20,632 nt of DNA from Chlamydiota bacterium (GCA_012729785.1 JAAYCL010000039.1:1-20632), one strand, 5' to 3'. Numbered from the stretch's first letter, positions 1 to 9,333 are shown. The notes: generated by a model from the letters alone, not told the origin. Made by a program: numbers and translations.

Positions 1-323
1 TCGGCCGCGGGCGCGCCGCCCGTGGTCGCAGGCGACTCCGCCGCGCCGGTGTCGGCCGCGGGGGCCTCAGCCGCGGGGACGTCAGCCGTGGGGACGTCAG
101 CCGTGGGCGCGCCGCCCGTGGTTGCAGGCGACTCCGCCGCGCTGGTGTCGGCCGCGGGGGCCTCAGCCGCGGGGGCCTCGGCCGCGGGGGCCTCCGGGGC
201 ATCGCCCGTCGCCACCGCTTCCGCGGTCGTTGCGGGGCTCTCCGCCGCCTGATCCTGGGCGACAAGCAAACCGCATGCGCACAGCCCCAGGACCGCCGCT
301 GATACTGTGATCCAGCTTCTCAC
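1..323 (-). CDS. Secreted Ala/Pro/Thr-rich repeat protein, N-terminal part (runs off the window)
   Basis: The minus strand reads open from a GTG at 323-321 to the window edge (107 codons). An AAAGGAGG ribosome site lies 8 bases before the GTG, and a sigma70-like promoter lies further upstream. The first residues (VRSWITVSAAVLGLCACGLLVAQ) form a basic start and a hydrophobic core, so this is a signal peptide or possibly a lipoprotein signal around the Cys residues. The rest is low-complexity repeats of the type AEAPAAEAPAAD, TGGAP and TADVP, rich in Ala, Pro, Thr and acidic residues. Such tails usually act as flexible linkers or spacers in exported proteins. The rest of the protein is missing, so no function can be assigned. 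The opposite strand is also open here, but only as a mirror of the repeats. Confidence 0.7.
   Translation of the reverse strand, partial: MRSWITVSAAVLGLCACGLLVAQDQAAESPATTAEAVATGDAPEAPAAEAPAAEAPAADTSAAESPATTGGAPTADVPTADVPAAEAPAADTGAAESPATTGGAPAA
9..176. repeat. 96-bp direct repeat inside the secreted repeat protein
   Basis: A segment starting at 9 (gggcgcgccgcccgtgg...) recurs at 105, so the period is 96 bp, or 32 codons. By eye about 72 bases align with only two differences. Shorter 12-15-bp units coding Ala-Pro-Ala-Ala-Glu are nested inside. A multiple of three and near identity suggest recent in-frame expansion by slippage or unequal recombination. Confidence 0.75.
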
Positions 324-390
324 TATCTCATCCTCCTTTCCCGTTTCGATGAGATATTCTCTCGCGCTGACGAGTCGATCGTCGGGAAAA

Positions 391-420
391 AGTATACCCC
401 TGTTTCGCCGGCGTTGTCGA
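391..420 (-). promoter_or_regulatory. Promoter for the secreted repeat protein
   Basis: On the minus strand TCGACA (420-415), an 18-base spacer and TATACT (396-391) form a good sigma70-like promoter. It lies about 68 bases upstream of the GTG start at 323. The GC-poor run next to it (eight A on the plus strand at 422-429) is part of the same intergenic region. Confidence 0.55.
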
Positions 421-504
421 CAAAAAAAACGTCGGCCCGAAGCGCCCCGGTACGCGCCTTCCCCGGGCGTCCGGGGCGTGTGCCCGCGCCGCCCCCGGGT
501 CGGC

Positions 505-705
505 TCAGACGGTGAGATAGGGGCGTATCCGCCGCACTATCCCCTTCCCGATGCCCGGGACCCGGTCGAGGTCGTCCAGGCTCCCGAACCAGCCGTGGGC
601 GTTCCGGAACGCGATGATCCGGGACGCGCGCAGGGGACCGATGAGGGGGAGCGCCTCGAGGGCCTTCTGCGTGGCGCGGTTGACGTCGATCACGGGCGTC
701 TTCAT
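505..705 (-). CDS. Small ComEA-type helix-hairpin-helix protein
   Basis: This 66-residue protein is almost entirely a tandem helix-hairpin-helix domain of the ComEA C-terminal type. It has the IDVNRAT opening, a first hairpin LPLIGPLRASRII and a second hairpin VPGIGKGIVRRIRPYL. In ComEA this domain binds double-stranded DNA without sequence specificity. Here there is no signal peptide or membrane anchor, so it is probably cytoplasmic or works with another protein. The ATG at 705 is preceded by GAAAGGG, and a clear TTGACC-N17-TACACT promoter lies upstream. It is divergent from lon. A link to DNA uptake is inferred from the domain only; no other competence genes are visible apart from the secreted HhH protein at about 16.6 kb. 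Confidence 0.8.
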   Translation of the reverse strand: MKTPVIDVNRATQKALEALPLIGPLRASRIIAFRNAHGWFGSLDDLDRVPGIGKGIVRRIRPYLTV

Positions 706-723
706 CGCAGCCCTTTCACCTTT

Positions 724-740
724 CCCCGCGGCACGCGGGG
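724..740 (-). other. Leader hairpin just upstream of the HhH gene
   Basis: CCCCGCG-gca-CGCGGGG forms a 7-bp GC stem with a 3-base loop, within the expected transcript leader and about 10 bases before the ribosome site of the small HhH gene. It could influence translation or mRNA stability. No regulatory role is shown. Confidence 0.4.
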
Positions 741-759
741 GACCCGCCGCACGACCCCC

Positions 760-788
760 AGTGTAGTCCCGCCCGCGGCGTGGGTCAA
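760..788 (-). promoter_or_regulatory. Promoter for the small HhH gene
   Basis: On the minus strand TTGACC (788-783), a 17-base spacer and TACACT (765-760) match the sigma70 consensus well. The predicted leader is about 48 nt and includes the hairpin at 724-740. Confidence 0.65.
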
Positions 789-791
789 CCG

Positions 792-817
792 TGTCGCAGG
801 CCGATGTCGCAGGCCGG
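792..817. repeat. Two tandem copies of a 13-bp unit between the HhH gene and lon
   Basis: The 12-mer tgtcgcaggccg occurs at 792-803 and again at 805-816, with one base between. It lies about 75 bp before the lon -10 box. It may be a regulator site or chance slippage. Nothing else is evident between 706 and 920 besides the divergent promoters. Confidence 0.4.
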
Positions 818-890
818 AAAGAGGGCGATCGTCGCGTGCGAGGAGCGCGGGGAGGAGGGGAAAATGGGTGCCACGGTTGCGCCGGGCGGG

Positions 891-896
891 TATAAT
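891..896 (+). promoter_or_regulatory. -10 box of the lon operon promoter
   Basis: A perfect TATAAT lies 24 bases before the lon ATG. No convincing -35 hexamer is seen at 16-18 bases upstream. The predicted leader is about 18 nt and carries the AAGGAG ribosome site. No obvious heat-shock inverted repeat (CIRCE type) is seen. Confidence 0.55.
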
Positions 897-920
897 AACG
901 GCGATTGAAAGGAGCGGGGG

Positions 921-3312
<2,392 letters not shown>

Positions 3313-3320
<8 letters not shown>

Positions 3321-4410
3321 CCCCCGCGTGCGCAGGATCGGCCTCCTGACCGGGGGGGGCGACTGCCCAGGCCTCAACGCCGCCATCCGGGCGGTGGTCA
3401 AGGCCGCGGTCCACGACTACGGCATCTCCGTGGCGGGTTTCCATGACGGGTTCGCCGGGCTTGTCGAAAACCGCGCCCGGGAGCTCTCCTACAACGACGT
3501 GTCGGGCATCCTCACCTGTGGCGGCACCATCCTCGGCACCTCGAACACCGCAGACCCGTTTCGCTACCGCGTCGGGAAAGGGCGCCGGGCGGCCTGGCGC
3601 GACCTCTCCGCGCGGGCGATCCGCAACGCCCGGCGCCGCGGGATCGAGGCGCTCGTCTGCATGGGGGGGGACGGGACGCTCACCATCGCCCGGCGCCTGG
3701 CCGCGCAAGGCCTCCCCTGCATCGGGATCCCCAAGACCATCGACAACGACCTCCGCGAGACCGACGTGACCTTCGGGTTCGACTCGGCGGTCGAGACGGC
3801 GACGGAGGCGATCGACCGGCTCCGCACCACCGCCGAGTCGCACCACCGCGTGATGGTGGTGGAGGTGATGGGGCGCTACGTCGGCTGGCTCGGCCTCTTC
3901 GCCGGGATCGCGGGGGGCGGGGACGTCATCCTCATCCCGGAGATCCCGTACCGCGTCGAGGCGGTCTGCGACGCGGTGCGGAAACGCTCGCGGAGGGGGA
4001 GGCGCTACAGCATCGTCGTCGTCTCCGAGGGGGCGATGCCGCGCGGCGGCGGGCGCACGGTGGACCGGGTCGTCGACGGGAGTCCCGATCCGGTGCGCCT
4101 CGGCGGGATCGGCAAGGAGATCGCGCGCCAGGTCGAAACGCGGACCGGCATCGAGGCGCGCGTCGCCGTGCTCGGCCATCTCCAGCGCGGGGGCCAGCCG
4201 ACGGCGTTCGACCGGGTCCTCGCCACGCGGCTCGGAACGGAGGCGGCGCGCCTCGCGGCCGGCGGGATCTTCGGGCGGATGGTGGCCGTCCGCGGGGGAG
4301 GGGTGACCTCGGCGACGCTCGCGAAGGCGACGGCGGGCCTCAAGCGGGTGCCGCCCGGCCACCCGCTCGTCAGGGCGGCGCGCGCGATGGGCGCGAGTTT
4401 CGGAATATGA
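3313..4410 (+). CDS. pfkA: 6-phosphofructokinase, group III (mixed-substrate type)
   Basis: It phosphorylates fructose 6-phosphate to fructose 1,6-bisphosphate in glycolysis. The 365-residue protein has the family signatures: GGGDCPGLNAAI near the start, GGDGT at 118-122, PKTIDND at 140-146, MGRYVGWL and GHLQRGG. Two residues predict the phosphoryl donor. The position equivalent to E. coli Gly104 is Gly121 (ATP-type), and the position equivalent to Gly124 is Lys141 (seen in PPi enzymes and in group III). This Gly/Lys pair occurs in the ATP-using Streptomyces enzyme, so ATP is the more likely donor, but PPi use is not excluded. The ATG overlaps the lon stop by 8 bases, and the gene ends in an ATGA overlap with the next gene. 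No regulatory duplication is present. Confidence 0.93.
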
Positions 4411-4919
4411 CCGGTTCACTGCGCGAGCGTTGCAGGGCGTTGCTCGCCGCCAATACGTCCAACCACGCGATCGCCCTCGGGCTGGCCGTCGGGGTCTGCG
4501 TGAGCTTCTTCCCCGTCTACGGCCCCCAGATACCCGCCTGTCTGGCCCTCCTGCTGATCTTCAGGAGCTTGAACAAACCGGCCGTCCTGCTCGGGGTCCA
4601 GTTCTCGTGGCTCTACCCGGCGGTGGTCTGGCTCGACTACCGGGCGGGGCGGATGCTGGTGCCGGGGGACTACTCGTGGGTCGTCTGGCCCACCCTCGCG
4701 GAGATGCGCCGGCAGGGCTTCGGCGCGGTGTGCGCACGCCTGGCGGTCACGGTGAGGGACCTGTTCCCGATGATGCTCGCCGGGAGCGTCGCGGCGGGGA
4801 TCGCCGCCGGCGCGTGCACCTACCTCGCCGCCCGCGCGCTCCTGAACCTCTTCCGGAAACGGCCGGCGCCCGACGGCGGGCGGGCCGAATGCGGGGATCG
4901 CCACGGAGACTCGACATGA
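4407..4919 (+). CDS. DUF2062-family small membrane protein
   Basis: This 170-residue protein fits the DUF2062 family: a short amphipathic N-terminus, then the pattern NHAIALGLAVGVCVSFFPVYGPQ, which resembles the family hallmark (small residues followed by FFP and G-Q). There are hydrophobic segments around residues 20-60, 65-80 and 112-145, and a basic C-terminal tail. The biochemical role of DUF2062 proteins is unknown. They often occur with envelope or glycan genes. The start overlaps the pfkA stop as ATGA, and its own stop overlaps the antiporter start the same way. It is therefore embedded in the lon operon and probably made in fixed proportion to its neighbours. Confidence 0.8.
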   Translation: MTGSLRERCRALLAANTSNHAIALGLAVGVCVSFFPVYGPQIPACLALLLIFRSLNKPAVLLGVQFSWLYPAVVWLDYRAGRMLVPGDYSWVVWPTLAEMRRQGFGAVCARLAVTVRDLFPMMLAGSVAAGIAAGACTYLAARALLNLFRKRPAPDGGRAECGDRHGDST

Positions 4920-6412
4920 CCGAGCCGCTCTCCTCGACGCCGCAGATCATCCTCATCGCGGGGGTGCTCTTCTTCTTGAGCGTCCTCACCAACCGGCTCT
5001 CCGAGCGTTTCGGCGTGCCCGCCCTCCTGATGTTTCTCGCGGTCGGGATGCTGGCCGGCTCCGAGGGGGTCGGCGGCATCTACTTCGACAACGCCGCCGT
5101 GGCCAACTTCGTGGGGGTGTTCGCCCTCGCCTATATCCTCTTCTCCGGGGGGTTGGACACGGACTGGCGGGCCGTGCGCCCCGTGCTCTGGCGGGGGCTG
5201 ACGCTCGCCACGCTGGGTGTCGCCGTCACGGCGGCCCTCGTCGGCCTGTTTGCGTGGCTGCTGCTGGATCTGACGCTGAAGGAGGGGATGCTCCTCGGGG
5301 CCATCGTCTCCTCCACGGATGCCGCCGCCGTCTTCGCCCTGATGCGGGCCCGCGGCGTGGGTTTGAAAGGGCACCTCAAGCCCCTCCTCGAACTCGAGTC
5401 CGGGAGCAACGACCCGATGGCGGTGTTTCTCACGACGGCGCTCATCGGCACGATCGTGAACCCGGTCGGCTCGTGGGCGCAGTTTCTGCCGAGACTGCTC
5501 GTCAACATGTCGTGCGGGTGCCTGGTGGGCCTCGCCGTGGGCTTCATGGCCTCCTTCGCCCTCAACCGCCTGCGCCTGGAATACGAGGGGCTCTATCCGG
5601 TCTTGAGCATGAGCATCGTGCTCCTCGCCTACGGGCTCGCCGAGACGCTCCGGGGCAACGGCTTCATCTCCGTCTACATGTGCGGGATCATCATGGGGAA
5701 CAAGGAGTTCCTCCATAAGCGCTATCTGATGCAGTTCCACGACGGGCTGGCGTGGTTGATGCAGATCATCCTGTTCCTCGCGCTCGGGCTCCTGGTCTTC
5801 CCCTCCCGCCTGCTGCCGGTCGCGAAACCGGCCATGCTTCTGGCGGCGTTCCTGATGTTCGTCGCCCGTCCGGTCGCGGTGTACGCCGGGCTCTGGCGGA
5901 GCCGGTTCACCCTCCCGGAGAGGACGCTCGTCGCCTGGACCGGCCTGCGCGGCGCGGTGCCGATCGTGCTCGCGACCTTCCCATTCCGGGCCGGTTACCA
6001 GCGCTCGGACATGATGTTCAACATCGTCTTCTTCATCGTGCTCACCTCGGTGCTTTTGCAGGGCAAGACCCTCATGACGGTGGCGCGGTGGCTGGGGGTG
6101 GACAGGCCCCTGCGCCCCCGGTTGCGCTATCCGATCGAGTTCGAGTGGCAGCCGGGGATGCACAGCCGGACCCGCGAAATCGATATCCCCGCCTCCGGCG
6201 CGGTCGTCGGGAAGCAGGTCTCCGAACTCGATCTCCCGGGAGAGGTGCTGATCCTCCTCATCAGGAGGGGGCAGGAGTTCGTGGTGCCGAAGGGGCAGAC
6301 GCGGATCGAGGCGTACGACACCCTCATGTGCATGGCGAACGGGGAAGACCTCCGGAAGGCGCAGGCCGTGCTCACCGCCCCGGCGGCGCACGAGGAGGAG
6401 GGCGGCGCATGA
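4916..6412 (+). CDS. nhaP2: NhaP2/CvrA-type K+(Na+)/H+ antiporter
   Basis: This CPA1-type antiporter exchanges K+ or Na+ for protons across the inner membrane and helps control cytoplasmic cation levels and pH. Residues 1-395 contain about 12-13 membrane segments. The segment ELESGSNDPMAVFL holds the Asn-Asp pair expected at the ion site, and SSTDAAAVFAL is also typical. The soluble tail (about 410-485) fits a TrkA_C/RCK_C domain. At 498 residues it lacks the extra C-terminal domain of E. coli NhaP2. I place the start at the ATG overlapping the DUF2062 stop, because upstream in-frame sequence lies inside that gene. The last 47 codons are duplicated at 8050-8193. Confidence 0.9.
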   Translation: MTEPLSSTPQIILIAGVLFFLSVLTNRLSERFGVPALLMFLAVGMLAGSEGVGGIYFDNAAVANFVGVFALAYILFSGGLDTDWRAVRPVLWRGLTLATLGVAVTAALVGLFAWLLLDLTLKEGMLLGAIVSSTDAAAVFALMRARGVGLKGHLKPLLELESGSNDPMAVFLTTALIGTIVNPVGSWAQFLPRLLVNMSCGCLVGLAVGFMASFALNRLRLEYEGLYPVLSMSIVLLAYGLAETLRGNGFISVYMCGIIMGNKEFLHKRYLMQFHDGLAWLMQIILFLALGLLVFPSRLLPVAKPAMLLAAFLMFVARPVAVYAGLWRSRFTLPERTLVAWTGLRGAVPIVLATFPFRAGYQRSDMMFNIVFFIVLTSVLLQGKTLMTVARWLGVDRPLRPRLRYPIEFEWQPGMHSRTREIDIPASGAVVGKQVSELDLPGEVLILLIRRGQEFVVPKGQTRIEAYDTLMCMANGEDLRKAQAVLTAPAAHEEEGGA

Positions 6413-6468
6413 CGCCCGGTCTCGAGGCGCGGGTCGACGCGCCTTCGCGGCCGTCCGACGGGCCGGCC
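6269..6468. repeat. Direct repeat, copy 1 (antiporter tail plus PRTase-like gene head)
   Basis: These 200 bases align without gaps to 8050-8249. I count 29 mismatches by eye (about 85% identity). Bases 6269-6412 are the intact end of the antiporter. Bases 6409-6468 are a diverged copy of the first 20 codons of the gene at 8190 (MTPGLEARVDAPSRPSDGPA against MTPGLDARIDALSRRFNEPA). Similarity stops abruptly at both ends. Confidence 0.9.
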
Positions 6469-8028
6469 GGGAAAGATCCGGGGGCCGGGGGAAGACCCCT
6501 GCTCTTTTCCGTGAGCGCGCCGCGCGAGAAGTGCGCGGCGCTCCCCGGCGCCGCGTGCGCGCTGCCACATCGGCGATGCGAGGGAGTCCGCACGAATGCC
6601 GCGCATCGCGCGGCGCGGATGATGCCCCTGATCGCCCTGTGCGCCGCGCACGGGTGCGTCTCCGGGCCGCGGGAGGCGATGCGGATCGACGGGCGCTTCG
6701 ACGACTGGGCCGGGGTCCGTCCGGCGTGCGTCGATCCGCGCGGCGACGGGGGGCACTCGGGCGTCGACTTCGGGCGGGTGTGGATCTGTGACGACCGCGA
6801 CGCGCTCTATTTTCGCTTCGACACAGGGAAAGAGATATCCCTCCAGTCGAGGAACGGCATCGCGCTGTATCTCGACACCGACGACTCCGCCGAAACCGGC
6901 ATTCCGGTCGGGGGGATCGGTGCCGATGTCTCCTGGCGCTTCGGCGCGCGGGAGGGGGTCGACCACCGCTTCGCCCCCGCGAGGATCTTCAACGCCTACG
7001 AGGCCGGCATGGTGACCGGCCCCACGGTGACCTCGCGGGAGCACGAGGTCAAGATGCGGAAGGACGCCGGCACGAGGGCCGTCCGATGGCTCCTGCGCGA
7101 CGAGGGGGACGGCCGAGGCGACATCGCGCCGGACCAGGGCGCGGCGGGGCGCTACGAGTTTACGGGGGCGGAGGTCACCCGTACCGGGGCGCGCCCGCTC
7201 GCGAAGCGCTCGGCGCGGGACGTGCGGGTCGTCAGCAACAACGTCTACGAGGACAACATCTTCAACCGGGAGGCGGAATTCTCCCGCATCCTGAACGCGC
7301 TCGCCCCGGACGTGCTCGCCCTCCAGGAGATCAGGAGGCACCGCGCCGCACAGGTCGCGGAGGTCGTGACGCGAATGACGGGCGGCGCCTGGCACACGGC
7401 CGACCACGCGGACTGCTTCACCCTCAGCCGCTACCCGGTGCTGAGCGCCACGAAGGTCGCCGCCGGCATCGGCGCGCTCCTCGACCTCCCCGACGAAACC
7501 TATGCCCGCGACCTCTTCCTCGTCAACCTCCACCTCGGGGCCGGCACGAAGGACGAGCGCCGGCAGCGGGAGGTCGACGAGGTCGTCGCCGCGCTCCGCG
7601 ACCTGAGGGCGCCGGGGCGCCCCGGCTCGCTGCCCCCCGGCACGCCGATCGTCATCGTCGGCGACCTCAACCTCGTCGGCCTCGCGCGGCAGCTCGCGAC
7701 GCTGCTGACGGGGGACATCGCCGACGAGGCGCGGTTCGGGCCCGACTCGCCGCCGGACTGGGACGGCACGGCGATGACGGACCTCGCCCCCTCGCACCTC
7801 TCCGCCCCGGAGGCGTACACCTGGGCGAACTACCACCGCAGGGGGTTCGGTCCCGGCCGCATCGACTACGTGATCTACGCCGACTCCGCGGTGGCGGTGG
7901 CGAACCGCTTCGTCCTGAGCACCGACACGATGTCGGACGCGGACCTCGCCGCGGGCGGCTTGAGGAGAGACGACACCCGGACGGCGAGCGACCATCTGCC
8001 CGTCGTCGCCGACCTCGTCCTGCCCTGA
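6409..8028 (+). CDS. Exported endonuclease/exonuclease/phosphatase-family protein with a CBM9-like N-terminal domain
   Basis: The EEP fold cleaves phosphoester bonds in nucleic acids, lipids or small phosphates; the substrate here is unknown. Its hallmarks are all present from the ATG at 6409: SNNVY near residue 277, LALQEI with catalytic Glu307, GDLN with Asp419 and Asn421, and SDHLPV with Asp528 and His529. Before it, residues about 91-240 begin IDGRFDDWAGV, resembling CBM9/DOMON-like ligand-binding domains. The start is uncertain. The ATG at 6409 overlaps the antiporter stop and has an upstream GGAGG, but its first 20 codons are a duplicated piece of another gene. An ATG at 6619 gives a short N-terminus, MMPLIALCAAHGC, that looks like the end of a lipoprotein signal. 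A GGGAG-preceded ATG at 6596 is in another frame and meets a stop after 8 codons, so a frameshift is possible. The gene lies between two 200-bp direct repeats. Confidence 0.8.
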   Translation: MTPGLEARVDAPSRPSDGPAGKDPGAGGRPLLFSVSAPREKCAALPGAACALPHRRCEGVRTNAAHRAARMMPLIALCAAHGCVSGPREAMRIDGRFDDWAGVRPACVDPRGDGGHSGVDFGRVWICDDRDALYFRFDTGKEISLQSRNGIALYLDTDDSAETGIPVGGIGADVSWRFGAREGVDHRFAPARIFNAYEAGMVTGPTVTSREHEVKMRKDAGTRAVRWLLRDEGDGRGDIAPDQGAAGRYEFTGAEVTRTGARPLAKRSARDVRVVSNNVYEDNIFNREAEFSRILNALAPDVLALQEIRRHRAAQVAEVVTRMTGGAWHTADHADCFTLSRYPVLSATKVAAGIGALLDLPDETYARDLFLVNLHLGAGTKDERRQREVDEVVAALRDLRAPGRPGSLPPGTPIVIVGDLNLVGLARQLATLLTGDIADEARFGPDSPPDWDGTAMTDLAPSHLSAPEAYTWANYHRRGFGPGRIDYVIYADSAVAVANRFVLSTDTMSDADLAAGGLRRDDTRTASDHLPVVADLVLP

Positions 8029-8049
8029 GCGGGCGCGTCCGGACCTCCG

Positions 8050-8193
8050 GGGCGGGAGTTCGTTGTGCCGAAGGGGCGGACCCGGATCGAGGCGTTCGCC
8101 ACCCTTATGTGCATAACGAACAGGGACGACCCGCAGGGGGCGCAGGCCGTGCCCGCCGCCCCGGCGGGGCAGGCGGAGGAGGGGGGCGCATGA
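8050..8193 (+). pseudogene. Duplicated C-terminal fragment of the antiporter
   Basis: It encodes 47 codons and a stop matching the antiporter end: GREFVVPKGRTRIEAF here against GQEFVVPKGQTRIEAY in the intact gene. The frame is kept with no internal stop. There is no start and no upstream antiporter sequence, so it is a remnant. Its TGA overlaps the ATG of the following gene exactly as in the intact antiporter junction. Confidence 0.88.
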
Positions 8194-8249
8194 CGCCCGG
8201 TCTCGACGCGCGGATCGACGCGCTTTCGCGGCGGTTCAACGAGCCGGCC
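8050..8249. repeat. Direct repeat, copy 2 (antiporter tail remnant plus PRTase-like gene head)
   Basis: This is the partner of 6269-6468, in the same orientation and without gaps. Here the PRTase-like gene head (8190-8249) is the functional copy and the antiporter tail is the remnant. The DNA between the repeats, 6469-8049 (1,581 bp), holds essentially only the EEP-family gene. Confidence 0.9.
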
Positions 8250-9188
8250 ATCCCGGAGCCCTCGATCCGGAAATGGCTCGGGCAGTTCGAGGAGGAGGAC
8301 CGCCCGGCCGCGCTCCTCCTGCTCGAGCAGATCACGTTTCACACCTACCCCGCCCTCATCGGGGAGTCGCGCCTCCTACACGGCAAGCTGAAGGCGGCGC
8401 TCTCGGCGGCGGGGTTCGACGGCGATGGGTTGCGCGACGTAGATTTCACGCGCGAGTTCACCTGCAAAAGCGGGGACATCATCTCCTACATCTACCGGAA
8501 GGCGAACCTCATCCCGACGGCCGATTTCAAGACGGTCGACCGGCTCGTCGAGGCCTCCGCGCAGGAGGAGGAAGGGCGCGGCGAACGGGCGCTGGTGATC
8601 CTTGACGACTACATCGGCACCGGGTCGCAGTTCATATTCCAGTTCGTCGCGAGAAGCCCGGAGGATATCCGCCTCATCGGGAGCTACAAGCGGGTCTTTC
8701 TCTGCTGCGTCGCGGTGCACGAGAAGGCGATCGAAAAGGGGTTCCTCCTGCGGCATGGGAGGATCGAGGAGGTGATCAGGCTCGAGGAGGAGCAGATCCC
8801 CGACGTGGACTTCGCGCCGGACGAGAAGCTGTTCCGCGAATCGCTCCGAAAGGTGGACTGGTCCAGGATCGAGCTCGTCCGCCTCCACACGGACGTCTCC
8901 ATCCTGTCGGAGGAGAACGGCTCCCTCGACCGCGAACAGAAGCGGATCGTGGAGCGGTTTCTGAACAGATACGCGCTCAAGGGGTGCGAGGGCGCGACCA
9001 GTTTCCTCTGCGGGAGGCACGCGTTCTTCTACGGCGCGCCCAACGCCGTCCCGGCCGTCCTGCTGCCGCTCTTCACGCGCGTGGAGGATTTCACGGTCTA
9101 CCCGGACGAGCACTACACCGGGATCACGTCGCAGATCATCGACTACGAAATGGGCGACGGCGGGACGTGCACCATCGTGCGCATTTAG
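8190..9188 (+). CDS. Phosphoribosyltransferase-like protein, resembles PRTase-CE
   Basis: This 332-residue soluble protein has a PRPP-loop-like motif VILDDYIGTGSQ at 136-147: hydrophobic strand, two Asp, then TGS. The N-terminal part (IRKWLGQFEEEDRPAALLLLEQITF) is a helical segment typical of PRTase-CE proteins, which Burroughs and Aravind linked to prokaryotic conflict systems. In that setting such domains are proposed to act on nucleotides or as effectors. The assignment rests on motif resemblance, so moderate confidence is right for the family and low for the role. The ATG overlaps the TGA of the antiporter-tail remnant, with GGAGG upstream. Before the insertion it would have overlapped the antiporter gene itself. 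A 109-bp palindrome follows its stop. Confidence 0.65.
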   Translation: MTPGLDARIDALSRRFNEPAIPEPSIRKWLGQFEEEDRPAALLLLEQITFHTYPALIGESRLLHGKLKAALSAAGFDGDGLRDVDFTREFTCKSGDIISYIYRKANLIPTADFKTVDRLVEASAQEEEGRGERALVILDDYIGTGSQFIFQFVARSPEDIRLIGSYKRVFLCCVAVHEKAIEKGFLLRHGRIEEVIRLEEEQIPDVDFAPDEKLFRESLRKVDWSRIELVRLHTDVSILSEENGSLDREQKRIVERFLNRYALKGCEGATSFLCGRHAFFYGAPNAVPAVLLPLFTRVEDFTVYPDEHYTGITSQIIDYEMGDGGTCTIVRI

Positions 9189-9190
9189 CG

Positions 9191-9299
9191 CAGACGTTGT
9201 ATGGAACCGCATCCGGGGGAAGAAGTTATACATTAAGTCGTCCCTGGGACGACTAAACGTATAACTGGTTACCCCGGAATGTGTTGCATACAACGTCTG
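9191..9299. repeat. 109-bp in-register palindrome (MITE-like or hairpin element)
   Basis: The outer arms CAGACGTTGTATG (9191-9203) and CATACAACGTCTG (9287-9299) are perfect inverted repeats. The inner arms AGTCGTCCC (9236-9244) and GGGACGACT (9246-9254) share the same centre, base 9245. Pairing each base with its mirror gives about 44 of 54 matches without gaps, including AGTTATAC/GTATAACT and TCCGGGG/CCCCGGA. The element has much lower GC than its surroundings. No T-run follows, so it is not a standard terminator. It could be a miniature inverted-repeat element, a cruciform or an mRNA-stability hairpin. Confidence 0.85.
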
Positions 9300-9310
9300 T
9301 GTGATATACT
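9283..9310 (+). promoter_or_regulatory. Promoter for the MuiA-family gene
   Basis: An extended -10 (TG-a-TATACT, 9302-9310) is preceded by GTTGCA at 16 bases or TTGCAT at 15 bases. The -35 region falls inside the right arm of the palindrome, so the element overlaps the promoter. The predicted leader is about 18 nt and includes GGGAGG. Confidence 0.6.
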
Positions 9311-9333
9311 ACGCCGAAAGACGGGAGGACTAA

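Noticed and set aside
22-252. Plus-strand open frame in the repeat region at the left edge
   Set aside because: It mirrors the repeats of the minus-strand gene. The minus strand has a promoter, a strong ribosome site and a signal peptide; the plus frame has none.
505-705. The small HhH gene as a remnant of full-length comEA
   Set aside because: It has its own promoter, leader and ribosome site, and the domain is complete, so a stand-alone gene is more likely than a fragment.
9191-9299. The palindrome as an integron attC site
   Set aside because: attC sites begin with RYYYAAC and end with GTTRRRY. Here GTT is in the left arm and AAC in the right, in the wrong order, and the bases around them do not fit. 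No integrase gene is present.
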